In this document: in pieces, positions 36,860 through 45,060 of the stretch
Numbering within the stretch: the stretch's first letter is position 1
How the letters are laid out: each line of letters starts with the position of its first letter
Source: Mesorhizobium sp. C432A
GTDB lineage: Bacteria; Pseudomonadota; Alphaproteobacteria; Rhizobiales; Rhizobiaceae
NCBI RefSeq assembly: GCF_030323145.1
Contig: NZ_CP100470.1
Location: forward strand, 3,637,001-3,701,000
Reading direction: 5' to 3'
Length of the DNA stretch: 64,000 bases
Position numbers and translations under genes: made by a program
The notes under the pieces: model-generated
Database searches by the model: none
What the model was told of the DNA's origin: nothing
What the model saw: only the letters and a program-made list of their open reading frames with translations

Positions 36860-38359
36860 ATGCAATTCAGTGTTTTGAAGGCAAACGGGCGTACTCTGTC
36901 GCGGGGCTGCGCTGTCCTCATGCTAGCCGGAGTGGCGGCGGGGTGTAGCTCCCAAGTCTCGCGGTTCAATGGTGTCGACGACGTCTTCACCTCCTCGACC
37001 AACAATCAGCGCGCCATCATCGACAAGCAGAGCACTGCGCAGCCCTATCCGGGCGATGTGGCGGCCGAGCCGATCGCTGCGGCACCTGTCGATGGCAGCC
37101 ATAACCAGTCGGTCAGCCGCTCCAGCCTGGAGCCAGTCACCGTCCAGCAGCTGCCGCCGCCGAGCGCGCCCAAAGCTGCTCCGATGCGCACCGCTTCCGC
37201 GCCGGCGCTTGCACCGGCACCGCATGTCGACAGAACGACTACCGGCACCGTCCAGCCGGCGAGGCCGTTCAAGAATGCCGGTGACTCCGATCCGAAACCA
37301 CTTGCGGCTGGTACGCCGCATGCGACCGAGATCGTGGTCAGCGACGGCGAGACCATTTCCGGCATCGCTCATCGCTATCATGTGCCCGCCGACGTGATCA
37401 TGAAGGTCAACGGCTTGAGCGCCACCAAGGGGCTGAAGACCGGTCAGAAACTGGTCATCCCGGCCTATGCCTATTCAAGCAAGGGGACAGAGCCGAAACT
37501 TGCCGACGGCAAGCCGGCAAACAGCCCCAAGGCGCCGGCGCCGGAGAAGGTCGCCGTACTGCCGCAGCAGCCGAAACTCAAGGACGGCAAGTCCGCCGCG
37601 CAGGTTGACGCTTCGGCAGCGAACAAGCCGAAGACCGACAAGCCGGCGCAGACTGCCTCGGCCGCGCCAAAAGCCGGCGCGGGCACCTACACGGTCCAGT
37701 CGGGCGACAGCCTGTCCTCCATCGCCAGGAAGACCGGCGTTGGCGTCGTGGCGCTGAAGCAGGCGAACGGCATGCAAGACGGCCTGCTCAAGATCGGCCA
37801 GACGCTGAAGGTTCCGGCAGGTGGCACCGCAACGGTCGCCAGCGCCAAGCCGGCCAAAGTTGATCCGGTGACGACTGCGACCACCCAACCGGCGGCAAAG
37901 CCGACGGAGACGCTCGCCACCTACACGCCGCCGAAGAAGGACGCCAAGGTTATCCAGCAGGCCGAGGACGACGACGCTGTTGCGCCCGATGCCACCGGCA
38001 TCGGCAAGATGCGTTGGCCGGTGCGTGGCCGCGTCATCTCCAATTTTGGTGGCGGCAAGGATGGTGTCGACATCGCCGTGCCTGAGGGGACGCCGGTCAA
38101 GGCGGCCGAAAACGGCGTGGTCATCTATGCCGGCGACGGCCTCAAGGAATTCGGCAATACGGTTCTGGTGCGCCACGAAAACGGGCTGGTCACCGTATAT
38201 GGCCACGCCAGGTCGATCGAAGTGCAGCGCGGCCAGAAGGTCAAGCGCGGCCAGGAAATCGCGCTGTCGGGCATGAGCGGGACCACCGACTCGCCGAAAC
38301 TGCACTTCGAAGTGCGCAAGAACTCGGCCCCGGTCGACCCCTCTGGCTATCTCGAATAG
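36860..38359 (+). CDS. nlpD: NlpD/DipM-like LysM-LytM lipoprotein, probably non-catalytic
   Basis: A 499-residue protein with a lipoprotein signal and lipobox-like LAGVAAGC at the N-terminus. Two LysM domains follow (about 155-201, with VVSDGETISGIAHRYHV; about 273-320, with YTVQSGDSLSSIARKTGV). A C-terminal LytM domain (about 400-493) has DGVDIAVPEGTPVKAAENG and LVTVYGHARSIEV. Two zinc-ligand positions are altered: the usual HxGxD reads KDGVD and the HxH reads KLH. Such degenerate LytM proteins activate cell-wall amidases at division rather than cut peptidoglycan. The start at ATG 36860 gives the best signal peptide; a GTG at 36830 is possible. Confidence 0.88.
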   Translation: MQFSVLKANGRTLSRGCAVLMLAGVAAGCSSQVSRFNGVDDVFTSSTNNQRAIIDKQSTAQPYPGDVAAEPIAAAPVDGSHNQSVSRSSLEPVTVQQLPPPSAPKAAPMRTASAPALAPAPHVDRTTTGTVQPARPFKNAGDSDPKPLAAGTPHATEIVVSDGETISGIAHRYHVPADVIMKVNGLSATKGLKTGQKLVIPAYAYSSKGTEPKLADGKPANSPKAPAPEKVAVLPQQPKLKDGKSAAQVDASAANKPKTDKPAQTASAAPKAGAGTYTVQSGDSLSSIARKTGVGVVALKQANGMQDGLLKIGQTLKVPAGGTATVASAKPAKVDPVTTATTQPAAKPTETLATYTPPKKDAKVIQQAEDDDAVAPDATGIGKMRWPVRGRVISNFGGGKDGVDIAVPEGTPVKAAENGVVIYAGDGLKEFGNTVLVRHENGLVTVYGHARSIEVQRGQKVKRGQEIALSGMSGTTDSPKLHFEVRKNSAPVDPSGYLE

Positions 38360-38410
38360 AACAATAAACGTTTTGCAGGCCGTCTGACCTCCAGTCCGGC
38401 CCGCCGGCTC

Positions 38411-38438
38411 AGCCCGCTCCGCAAGGGGCGGGCTTTTT
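38411..38438 (+). terminator. Terminator after nlpD
   Basis: AGCCCGC and GCGGGCT arms around TCCGCAAGGG, then a T-run, 51 bp after the stop and convergent with the next gene. Confidence 0.85.
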
Positions 38439-38459
38439 CAGTGACCTGACGCAAATCAA

Positions 38460-39335
38460 TCAGTCGTTCAGCGGCTTGCCGAGCCGGCCGGCCAGATCCT
38501 GGGTGAACTGCCAGGCGACGCGGCCCGAGCGGCTGCCGCGTGTCGTTGCCCATTCCAGGGCGTCGGCGCGCAGCTGCTCCGGGTCGATAGTGAGCCCGTG
38601 ATGGCTGGCATAGCTGTTGACCATGTCGAGATATTCGTCCTGCGAACATTTGTGGAAGCCGAGCCACAGGCCGAAACGGTCGGACAGCGAAACCTTTTCC
38701 TCGACCGCCTCGGACGGGTTGATGGCGGTCGAGCGCTCATTGTCGATCATGTCGCGCGGCAACAGGTGCCGGCGGTTCGACGTGGCGTAGAAGATGACAT
38801 TGGCCGGGCGGCCCTCGACGCCGCCTTCAAGGGCTGCCTTCAGCGACTTGTAGGAGGTGTCGTCATGGTCGAAGGAGAGGTCGTCGCAAAACAGGATGAA
38901 GCGAAACGGCGCCGCCTTCAGCAGGCCCATCAGCCTGGGCAGCGTGTCGATATCCTCGCGATGGATCTCGATCAGCTTGAGCGGCAGGTCGGATTTGGCC
39001 TGGGCGTTGATCTGCGCATGCACGGCCTTGACCAGCGAGGATTTGCCCATGCCGCGCGCACCCCACAACAACACATTGTTGGCGGCATGGCCGGCGGCGA
39101 AGCGTTCCGTGTTTTCGACCAGAATGTCGCGCACGCGGTCGACGCCGCGGATCAGGCCGATGTCGACGCGGTTGACCTTGCGCACCGGCTCGAGATAGCC
39201 GGGGTCGGCCTGCCAGACGAAGCAATCGGCAACCGCAAGATCGGTTTGCGGCACCGGCGGCGGGGCGAGGCGGGTGACCGCCTCGATCAGGCGGTCGAGC
39301 TTTTGGTTCAGGGCCTCGATGGTGCTGTCGGTCAT
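38460..39335 (-). CDS. DUF815-type AAA ATPase
   Basis: A 291-residue P-loop protein. The Walker A motif is LLWGARGMGKSSLVK, about residue 87, and the Walker B-like strand is FILFCDDLSFD, with an arginine-rich sensor region (YATSNRRHLLPRDM) after it. The start at ATG 39335 gives MTDSTIEALNQKLDRLIEAV. The family is widespread in proteobacteria and its exact role is not established as far as I know. It is convergent with nlpD and divergent from yajC. Confidence 0.82.
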   Translation of the reverse strand: MTDSTIEALNQKLDRLIEAVTRLAPPPVPQTDLAVADCFVWQADPGYLEPVRKVNRVDIGLIRGVDRVRDILVENTERFAAGHAANNVLLWGARGMGKSSLVKAVHAQINAQAKSDLPLKLIEIHREDIDTLPRLMGLLKAAPFRFILFCDDLSFDHDDTSYKSLKAALEGGVEGRPANVIFYATSNRRHLLPRDMIDNERSTAINPSEAVEEKVSLSDRFGLWLGFHKCSQDEYLDMVNSYASHHGLTIDPEQLRADALEWATTRGSRSGRVAWQFTQDLAGRLGKPLND

Positions 39336-39424
39336 GTCTCGTCTTTTATGTTTCCGCACGAACGTGCGTAGGGGCCGAAATCGTCTTGATCCGGGCGAGA
39401 TAGAAACTGGTTCCAAGCTTTTGT

Positions 39425-39477
39425 TTGGGCATGATCTTTTGCGAAAACCACGCCCGTATTCCGGGAGCATGCTCTAA
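39425..39477. repeat. Degenerate palindromic element upstream of yajC
   Basis: GGGCATGATC at the left, GCGAAAACCACGCCCGTATTCC in the middle (compare GAAAACCGCTTCACACTTTTC at 29863) and GAGCATGCTC at the right. It is less regular than the other copies. Confidence 0.5.
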
Positions 39478-39606
39478 CACGGGTCAACCGGCCGGAAAAG
39501 CAGCTGAAAGCCCGGCCGCGCAGTTGCATTGGTAACTTTACCCACTATATTCCGGCGAAATTTGGCGAGGCCGCCCTACGGCCTTCTTCGTAACCAGGAG
39601 TTCTTG

Positions 39607-39954
39607 ATGTTCGTCACACCGGCATACGCCCAAGCTACCGGAACTCCGCTTGGTCCGTTCGGGGATATCGGCATGATACTCCCGTTCGTTCTGATCTTCG
39701 TGATCATGTATTTCCTCATCATCCGGCCGCAGCGCGCCCAGTTGAAGAAGCGCCAGGAGATGATCTCGGCCGTGCGCCGTGGCGACACGGTCATCACCGG
39801 CGGCGGCTTCGTCGGCAAGGTGACCAAGGTGATCGACGACAATGAGCTTGAGATCGACCTTGGCGGCGGCACCAAGGTGACGGCGCTGCGCTCGACGATC
39901 GCCGATGTTCGGGTCAAGGGCGAGCCGGTGGCCAACCAGAACGCCAAGAAGTAA
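39607..39954 (+). CDS. yajC: Preprotein translocase subunit YajC
   Basis: A 115-residue protein with a single membrane helix (MILPFVLIFVIMYFLIIRPQ) and the cytoplasmic YajC domain (KKRQEMISAVRRGDTVITGG, then GTKVTALRSTIADVRVK). It associates with SecDF in the Sec holo-translocon. The ATG at 39607 is preceded by CAGGAG; a TTG three bases upstream is possible. The 3' half is duplicated at about 41020-41170, and the following secD copy is truncated. Confidence 0.93.
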   Translation: MFVTPAYAQATGTPLGPFGDIGMILPFVLIFVIMYFLIIRPQRAQLKKRQEMISAVRRGDTVITGGGFVGKVTKVIDDNELEIDLGGGTKVTALRSTIADVRVKGEPVANQNAKK

Positions 39955-40008
39955 GCCAGTTTCCCAAGCGGAGCGATCCGCGGGCAGAGCTCTGACAAAA
40001 GACGGCGT

Positions 40009-41004
40009 ATGGTCCATTTTTCGCGCCTGAAAATGATCCTGATCTGGCTTGCTATGGCCACAATGCTCGTCGACGCGCCCAGTCTTCACGCTGCCGGCGC
40101 GGACGTGCTGCTTCGATTGGACGCGACCGATGTGATCGATCGCCGGTTGGAGGCGACGCGTGACGAAATCAGGACGCTGCTGCGCGATGCAAGGATCGGC
40201 TATACTGGTCTTGCTAAGTCGGGTCGGGCCGTTCAGGTGCATATCACCGACGCCGCTCAGGTCGGCGCGGCCAAGATGGCATTGGAGGCGGTGACTGATC
40301 CTGTCCTTGGCAGCGCTGGTCCGGTCCAGGAAGTGATCCTGGATGATACCGGAGCAGCGTTGCTCAAGTTCACGGTAACAGACACAGGTATCAAGTATCG
40401 GATGTCGATCGCGCTTGCGCAGTCGATCGTGGTCATTAAGAATCGCATGCGTGATCTTGGTGTAGCCGACCCAGTAGTGCGGCCAGAGGGCGAAGACGGT
40501 ATGCTGGTCCGGACCTCGGGCGTTGCGGATTTGCAAAGGCTGAGGAGAATTCTCACCCGAACCGGAATGCTGACTTTTCAGTGGGTTGATGAGTCGATGC
40601 CGGTCGCTGATGCGATCAATGGCCGGACGCCCGCTGGCTCGGTGGTGGTTTATTCGAAGGACGATCCACCGGTTCCCTATCTGGTTGAGAGCCGAACGAT
40701 CGTTTCCAGTGACGACATTGTCAATGCTCAGGCGACTCCCAACTCCGTCACAAATGAGCCGGCGGTTTCGTTCACCTTCGATTCCAGGGCAACGGCACGC
40801 GTTGCGCAGGCGACCTCGCAGAATGTCGGCAAGCTATTTGCGATGATCCTCGACAACCAAGTGCTTTCGGTGCCAGTCGTCCGCGAGCCAATTCTTAACG
40901 GCCGCGGCCAGATATCGGGCAACCTTACAAAGGAGAACGCCGATGATCTGGCCTTGCTTTTGCGTTCCGGACCGATGCCTGCACAATTGAAAATAGTCGA
41001 GTAG
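40009..41004 (+). CDS. Truncated SecD paralogue, periplasmic domain only
   Basis: A 331-residue protein matching the first about 350 residues of the SecDF encoded just downstream. It has the same N-terminus (HFSRLKMILIWLA) but with a signal-peptide-like end (DAPSLHAA), then the P1 domain: TRDEIRTLLRDA, TVTDTGIKYRMS.ALAQSI and VPVVREPILNGRGQISGN. It lacks the about 22-residue stretch containing the conserved LGLDLQGG motif and stops at PAQLKIVE, exactly where SecDF continues into its membrane domain. No internal stops occur. If expressed it would be a secreted or N-anchored P1 domain without a channel part. It probably arose by tandem duplication. Confidence 0.75.
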   Translation: MVHFSRLKMILIWLAMATMLVDAPSLHAAGADVLLRLDATDVIDRRLEATRDEIRTLLRDARIGYTGLAKSGRAVQVHITDAAQVGAAKMALEAVTDPVLGSAGPVQEVILDDTGAALLKFTVTDTGIKYRMSIALAQSIVVIKNRMRDLGVADPVVRPEGEDGMLVRTSGVADLQRLRRILTRTGMLTFQWVDESMPVADAINGRTPAGSVVVYSKDDPPVPYLVESRTIVSSDDIVNAQATPNSVTNEPAVSFTFDSRATARVAQATSQNVGKLFAMILDNQVLSVPVVREPILNGRGQISGNLTKENADDLALLLRSGPMPAQLKIVE

Positions 41005-41019
41005 CGCACGATAGCGCCC

Positions 41020-41170
41020 GGCGGTGATCAGAATTAGAATGGAACCGACAGAGGCGATTGACGCCGAAACCGCTGCCGGCGGCAGCGCCAAATTGACCTC
41101 AGCGCGCTCGACAATCGGCGAAGTGCGGGTTAAGGGCGAGCCGGTGGCAAATAAGAACGCCAAGAAATAA
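41020..41170 (+). pseudogene. Duplicated 3' part of yajC (remnant)
   Basis: The last codons read SARSTIGEVRVKGEP and VANKNAKK followed by TAA, against LRSTIADVRVKGEP and VANQNAKK in the intact yajC. The homology can be followed back, with small gaps, to about 41020, that is, to the middle of yajC. The intergenic bases after the stop also match those between yajC and the truncated secD. No start or ribosome-binding site is evident. Confidence 0.8.
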
Positions 41171-41221
41171 CCGAATTGTCGGCGGAACGATCCGCCAGTA
41201 CGCCCTGACGGACAACGCCAT

Positions 41222-43774
41222 ATGCTGTATTTTTCGCGCCTGAAGATGATCCTGATCTGGATCGCCGTGGCCGTCACATTCATCCTTGCCGCGCCAAATC
41301 TCTTCCCGGCCAGCACATTGGCGCAATTGCCCAACTGGGTGCCGAAGCGGCAGATGACGCTTGGTCTCGATCTGCAGGGCGGTTCGCACATCCTCTTGCA
41401 GATGGACCAGAATGATCTCGTCAAGGCGCAGCTGGAAACGACGCGCGACGAGATCCGCACGCTGCTGCGCGATGCCAAGGTGGGCTATACCGGCCTTGGC
41501 GGCACCGGCAGGACGGTACAAGTGCGCATCACCGATCCAACCCAGATCGATGCCGCCAAGGCGGCGCTTAAGCCGCTGACCGATCCGGTCGCCGCCGGCC
41601 TGTTCACCGGTGGCTCCATCCAGGAAATGTCCCTGGATGATTCCGAAGCCGGGCTGCTCAAATTCACCGTCACCGACGCCGGCATCAAATACCGCACCTC
41701 AGCCGCATTGGCGCAGTCGATCGAAGTCGTCGAGCGTCGCGTCAACGAACTCGGCACCACCGAGCCGATCGTGCAGCGGCAGGGCGACGACCGTGTGCTC
41801 GTCCAGGTGCCGGGCCTGCAGGATCCGCAAAGGCTGAAGGAGATCATCGGCCAGACCGCCAAGATGACCTTCCAGATGGTGGATACCTCGATGTCGGTGC
41901 AGGATGCGCTCAACGGCCGCCCGCCGGCAGGCTCCTCGGTGCTTTATTCGCAGGACGATCCGCCGGTTCCGTATCTGGTGGAAAATCGCGTCATCGTGTC
42001 CGGCGAAGATCTTGCCAAGGCGACGGCAACCTATGATTCCCGAAACAACGAGCCGGTGGTTTCGTTCGTCTTCAACTCGCGCGGTGCGACACGGTTCGGC
42101 CAGGCGACCCAGCAGAATGTCGGCAAGCCGTTCGCCATCATCCTCGACAATCAGGTGATTTCGGCGCCGGTGATCCGCGAACCGATCCTCGGCGGCAGCG
42201 GCCAGATTTCAGGCAATTTCACCGCCGAAAGCGCCAACGACCTCGCCGTGCTGCTGCGCGCCGGCGCGCTGCCGGCAAAGCTGACCGTGATCGAAGAACG
42301 CACCGTCGGCCCAGGCCTCGGCCAGGATTCGATCCATGCCGGCAAGGTCGCCGGCATCATCGGCTCCATTCTCGTCGTCGCCTTCATGTTCGTCGCCTAC
42401 GGACTTCTCGGCTTCCTCGCCAACATTGCGCTCGCCGTGCACGTGGCGATGATCGTCGGGGTTTTGTCGCTGCTTGGCGCGACGCTGACCTTGCCCGGCA
42501 TTGCCGGTATCGTGCTGACCATCGGCATGGCGGTCGATTCCAACGTGCTGATCTATGAGCGTATCCGCGAGGAGCGACGGGCCGGCCGTTCGGTCATCCA
42601 GTCGATCGACACAGGCTTCACCAAGGCGTTGGCGACAATCGTGGATTCCAACGTGACGTCGCTGATTGCCACGGTCGTGCTGTTCTATCTCGGCACCGGA
42701 CCGGTCAAGGGCTTCGCCATCACCTATGCCATCGGCATCTTGACCACGGTCTTCACCGCCTTCACCTTCACCCGTCTGCTGGTGTCGATCTGGCTGCGCC
42801 GTGCGCGTCCGAAGGAATTGCCGCGTGCGCCGGTGACCTTCGTTCCGGCCGGCACGAAAATCCCGTTCATGGGCATCCGCCGCTGGACGTTCGCGCTGTC
42901 CAGCCTGCTGTCGGTCCTCTCGGTCGTGCTGTTCATGACCGTCGACATCAACTACGGCATCGACTTCAAGGGCGGCTCGATCATCGAGGTGCAATCCAAG
43001 CAAGGCGACGCCGATATTGGCGATATCAGAAGCCGGTTGTCGGAGCTTAATATCGGTGAGGTGCAGGTCCAGCAATTCGGCGCGCCGAATGACGTGCTGA
43101 TCCGCGTTGGCACCCAGGATGGCGGCGAGAACGCCGAGCAGACCGTCATCGACAAGGTGCGCGGCGAGCTGCAGGACAATTACGATTTCCGCCGCGTCGA
43201 GGTGGTGGGCCCCACCGTTTCGGGCGAGCTGGCCAAGCAAGGCACGATTGCCATGATCATCGCGCTGATCGGCATCCTGGTCTATGTCTGGTTCCGCTTC
43301 GAATGGCAGTTCGCGGTCGGCGCCATCGTGGCGACAGTGCACGATGTGGTGATGACGCTGGGCTTCTTCGTCATCACCGGGCTCGAGTTCAACCAGTCTT
43401 CGCTGGCGGCGATCCTGACCATTATCGGCTATTCGCTCAACGACACGATCGTCGTCTATGACCGTGTTCGAGAAGATTTGCGAAAATACAAACGAATGCC
43501 GCTCCCGCAATTGTTGAACAACGCCATCAACGAGACGCTGTCGAGAACGACGCTGACTTCGGTGACGACCATCCTGGCGCTGCTCGCGCTGGTGCTGTTC
43601 GGCGGCGAGGTGATCCGTTCGTTCACCATGGCGATGCTGTTCGGCGTCGTCTTCGGTACCTATTCGTCGATCTTCATCGCAGCACCCTTGCTGATCTTGT
43701 TCAGGCTCAGGCCGCAGGGAGCGAGCGCCGATGAGGAGAAGCCGGTTGGTGGCGGCAAGGCCATGGCGACCTGA
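41222..43774 (+). CDS. secDF: SecD-SecF fusion, protein translocase subunit
   Basis: An 850-residue fused SecDF. The SecD half has an N-terminal membrane helix, the conserved MTLGLDLQGGSHILLQ motif, the periplasmic P1 domain, and a helical bundle beginning near residue 370 (GKVAGIIGSILVVAFMFVAY) with GMAVDSNVLIYERIREE. The SecF half starts about residue 545 (MGIRRWTFALSSLLSVLSVV) and has DFKGGSIIEVQ and GYSLNDTIVVYDRVRED. It uses the proton gradient to pull proteins out of the Sec channel. It is followed directly by the DUF498 gene. Confidence 0.95.
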   Translation: MLYFSRLKMILIWIAVAVTFILAAPNLFPASTLAQLPNWVPKRQMTLGLDLQGGSHILLQMDQNDLVKAQLETTRDEIRTLLRDAKVGYTGLGGTGRTVQVRITDPTQIDAAKAALKPLTDPVAAGLFTGGSIQEMSLDDSEAGLLKFTVTDAGIKYRTSAALAQSIEVVERRVNELGTTEPIVQRQGDDRVLVQVPGLQDPQRLKEIIGQTAKMTFQMVDTSMSVQDALNGRPPAGSSVLYSQDDPPVPYLVENRVIVSGEDLAKATATYDSRNNEPVVSFVFNSRGATRFGQATQQNVGKPFAIILDNQVISAPVIREPILGGSGQISGNFTAESANDLAVLLRAGALPAKLTVIEERTVGPGLGQDSIHAGKVAGIIGSILVVAFMFVAYGLLGFLANIALAVHVAMIVGVLSLLGATLTLPGIAGIVLTIGMAVDSNVLIYERIREERRAGRSVIQSIDTGFTKALATIVDSNVTSLIATVVLFYLGTGPVKGFAITYAIGILTTVFTAFTFTRLLVSIWLRRARPKELPRAPVTFVPAGTKIPFMGIRRWTFALSSLLSVLSVVLFMTVDINYGIDFKGGSIIEVQSKQGDADIGDIRSRLSELNIGEVQVQQFGAPNDVLIRVGTQDGGENAEQTVIDKVRGELQDNYDFRRVEVVGPTVSGELAKQGTIAMIIALIGILVYVWFRFEWQFAVGAIVATVHDVVMTLGFFVITGLEFNQSSLAAILTIIGYSLNDTIVVYDRVREDLRKYKRMPLPQLLNNAINETLSRTTLTSVTTILALLALVLFGGEVIRSFTMAMLFGVVFGTYSSIFIAAPLLILFRLRPQGASADEEKPVGGGKAMAT

Positions 43775-43785
43775 CGGCTGCGCTG

Positions 43786-44175
43786 GTGGCAAAAGGCATC
43801 GTCATCCGCGAGGCGCATTTCCCCGGACGGGCGCCGATCGAAGCCTACGGCAATGGCGGGTTCCGCTTCGCCGACATGTCGCATCGCGGCTCGCTTCTTT
43901 GCCTGCCCTCCGGCATCCATGGCTGGGAGCCGGCCGATCCGCTGGCCCTGACGGCGGCGGATTTCGACCTGCTGCTGGCCGAGGCCGGCAAGGTCGAGAT
44001 CCTGCTGGTCGGCACAGGCAAGGATTTGCGGCCCTTGCCGGCAGCACTTCGGGCGGCGCTGAAGGCGGCTGGCATTGGCTCCGACCCGATGTCGACGGGG
44101 GCAGCGGTGCGGACCTACAATGTGCTGCTTGCCGAAGACCGCGCCGTGGCCGCGGCGCTCATCGCCGTCGACTGA
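43786..44175 (+). CDS. Mth938-like domain protein (DUF498), NDUFAF3-type
   Basis: A 129-residue single-domain protein of the Mth938/DUF498 family: YGNGGFRFADMSHRGSLLCL, then VEILLVGTGKDLRPLPAALR and GIGSDPMSTGAAVRTYNVLL. The human family member NDUFAF3 is a mitochondrial complex I assembly factor. In bacteria the role is not settled. It starts with GTG 11 bp after secDF, and the next gene is a squalene/phytoene synthase-like protein, the family of complex I assembly factor NDUFAF6. The pair suggests a joint job in membrane protein or complex I assembly; this is inference. Confidence 0.85.
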   Translation: MAKGIVIREAHFPGRAPIEAYGNGGFRFADMSHRGSLLCLPSGIHGWEPADPLALTAADFDLLLAEAGKVEILLVGTGKDLRPLPAALRAALKAAGIGSDPMSTGAAVRTYNVLLAEDRAVAAALIAVD

Positions 44176-44176
44176 C

Positions 44177-45022
44177 GTGACCGATACAGCTGACATCGTC
44201 ATGGAGGCGGTGCGCGCCGGCGACCATGACCGCTATGTCTGCGCACTCTATGCACCGGCCGACAAGCGCGCGGCGCTGTTTTCGCTTTACGCCTTCAATG
44301 CCGAGATCGCCTCTGTCCGCGACCGCATCCACGAGGCATTGCCGGGCGAAGTGAGGCTGCAATGGTGGCGCGATGTCATCGCTGCTGAAGCCGCAGCCAC
44401 AGGCAACCCGCTCGCCGATGCGCTGAAGGCGACGATTTCTGCCCATAGCCTGCCCAAAACTGCCTTCGACAACATGCTCGAGGCCCGCATCTTCGACCTC
44501 TATGACGATCCGATGCCGTCGCGCACCGATCTCGAGGGCTATTGCGGCGAGACGGCGGCCGCGCTGATCCAGCTGGCGGCGATGGTGCTCGATCCCAATG
44601 AGGCGCCGCGCTTTGCCGAACTGGCGGGCAGGGCCGGCTGCGCCCAGGCGATGACCGGCCTGTTGCTGCTGTTGCCGCTGCATCGCCGACGCGGGCAATG
44701 CTTCGTGCCGGCGGATATCCTTGCAGCGGCCGGCTCGTCGCCGGAGGAGTTCGTCAGCGGCGACGGCGGCCCCGGCGCTCAGCGCGCGGTGGCTGCGATG
44801 ATTGCATTAGCGCAGGAGCATCTCCGCGCTTTCGAGCAAGGGGCGTCCGCACTTCCGGAAACGCTGCGTCCGGCGTTCCTGCCGCTGGCGCTGACCAGCG
44901 CCTATCTCGGCAAGATGGCGAGTGGTCGTCGCTCGCCGCTTGGCGGCGCAGCCCGGCTTTCGGCTCTGCGCCGGCATTGGCTGTTGCTCAGGCGCGCAAC
45001 GCGGGGTTGGTCAGCCAGTTGA
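44177..45022 (+). CDS. Squalene/phytoene synthase-like protein, NDUFAF6-type
   Basis: A 281-residue all-helical protein of the squalene/phytoene synthase superfamily: DRYVCALYAPADKRAALFSL, LQWWRDVIAA and YCGETAAALIQLAAMVLD. The aspartate-rich prenyl diphosphate motifs are weak: the first reads RDRIHE-like and the second is not DxxxD. That argues against a classical synthase. The human homologue NDUFAF6 has the same fold and works in complex I assembly. It begins with GTG one base after the stop of the DUF498 gene; an ATG at 44201 is the alternative. TTGACGT/ACGTCAA arms at 45019-45034 end the gene, converging on trmFO. Confidence 0.8.
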   Translation: MTDTADIVMEAVRAGDHDRYVCALYAPADKRAALFSLYAFNAEIASVRDRIHEALPGEVRLQWWRDVIAAEAAATGNPLADALKATISAHSLPKTAFDNMLEARIFDLYDDPMPSRTDLEGYCGETAAALIQLAAMVLDPNEAPRFAELAGRAGCAQAMTGLLLLLPLHRRRGQCFVPADILAAAGSSPEEFVSGDGGPGAQRAVAAMIALAQEHLRAFEQGASALPETLRPAFLPLALTSAYLGKMASGRRSPLGGAARLSALRRHWLLLRRATRGWSAS

Positions 45023-45060
45023 CGTAAACGTCAATCGTGTTAGGACCCTAAGACTCTTGG

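Noticed and set aside
41005..41095. Hydrophobic stretch on the minus strand (VGSILILI) as a flipped SecD membrane helix
   Set aside because: Only a few residues agree, and the plus strand of the same bases aligns with the middle of yajC, which explains the region better.
42209..43792. Open frame of 527 codons antisense to secDF
   Set aside because: His/Asp/Arg-rich shadow frame without any recognisable motif.
44177..45022. Phytoene or squalene synthase making carotenoids or hopanoids
   Set aside because: The Asp-rich diphosphate motifs are not convincing and no other carotenoid or hopanoid gene is nearby; the NDUFAF6-type assignment fits better.
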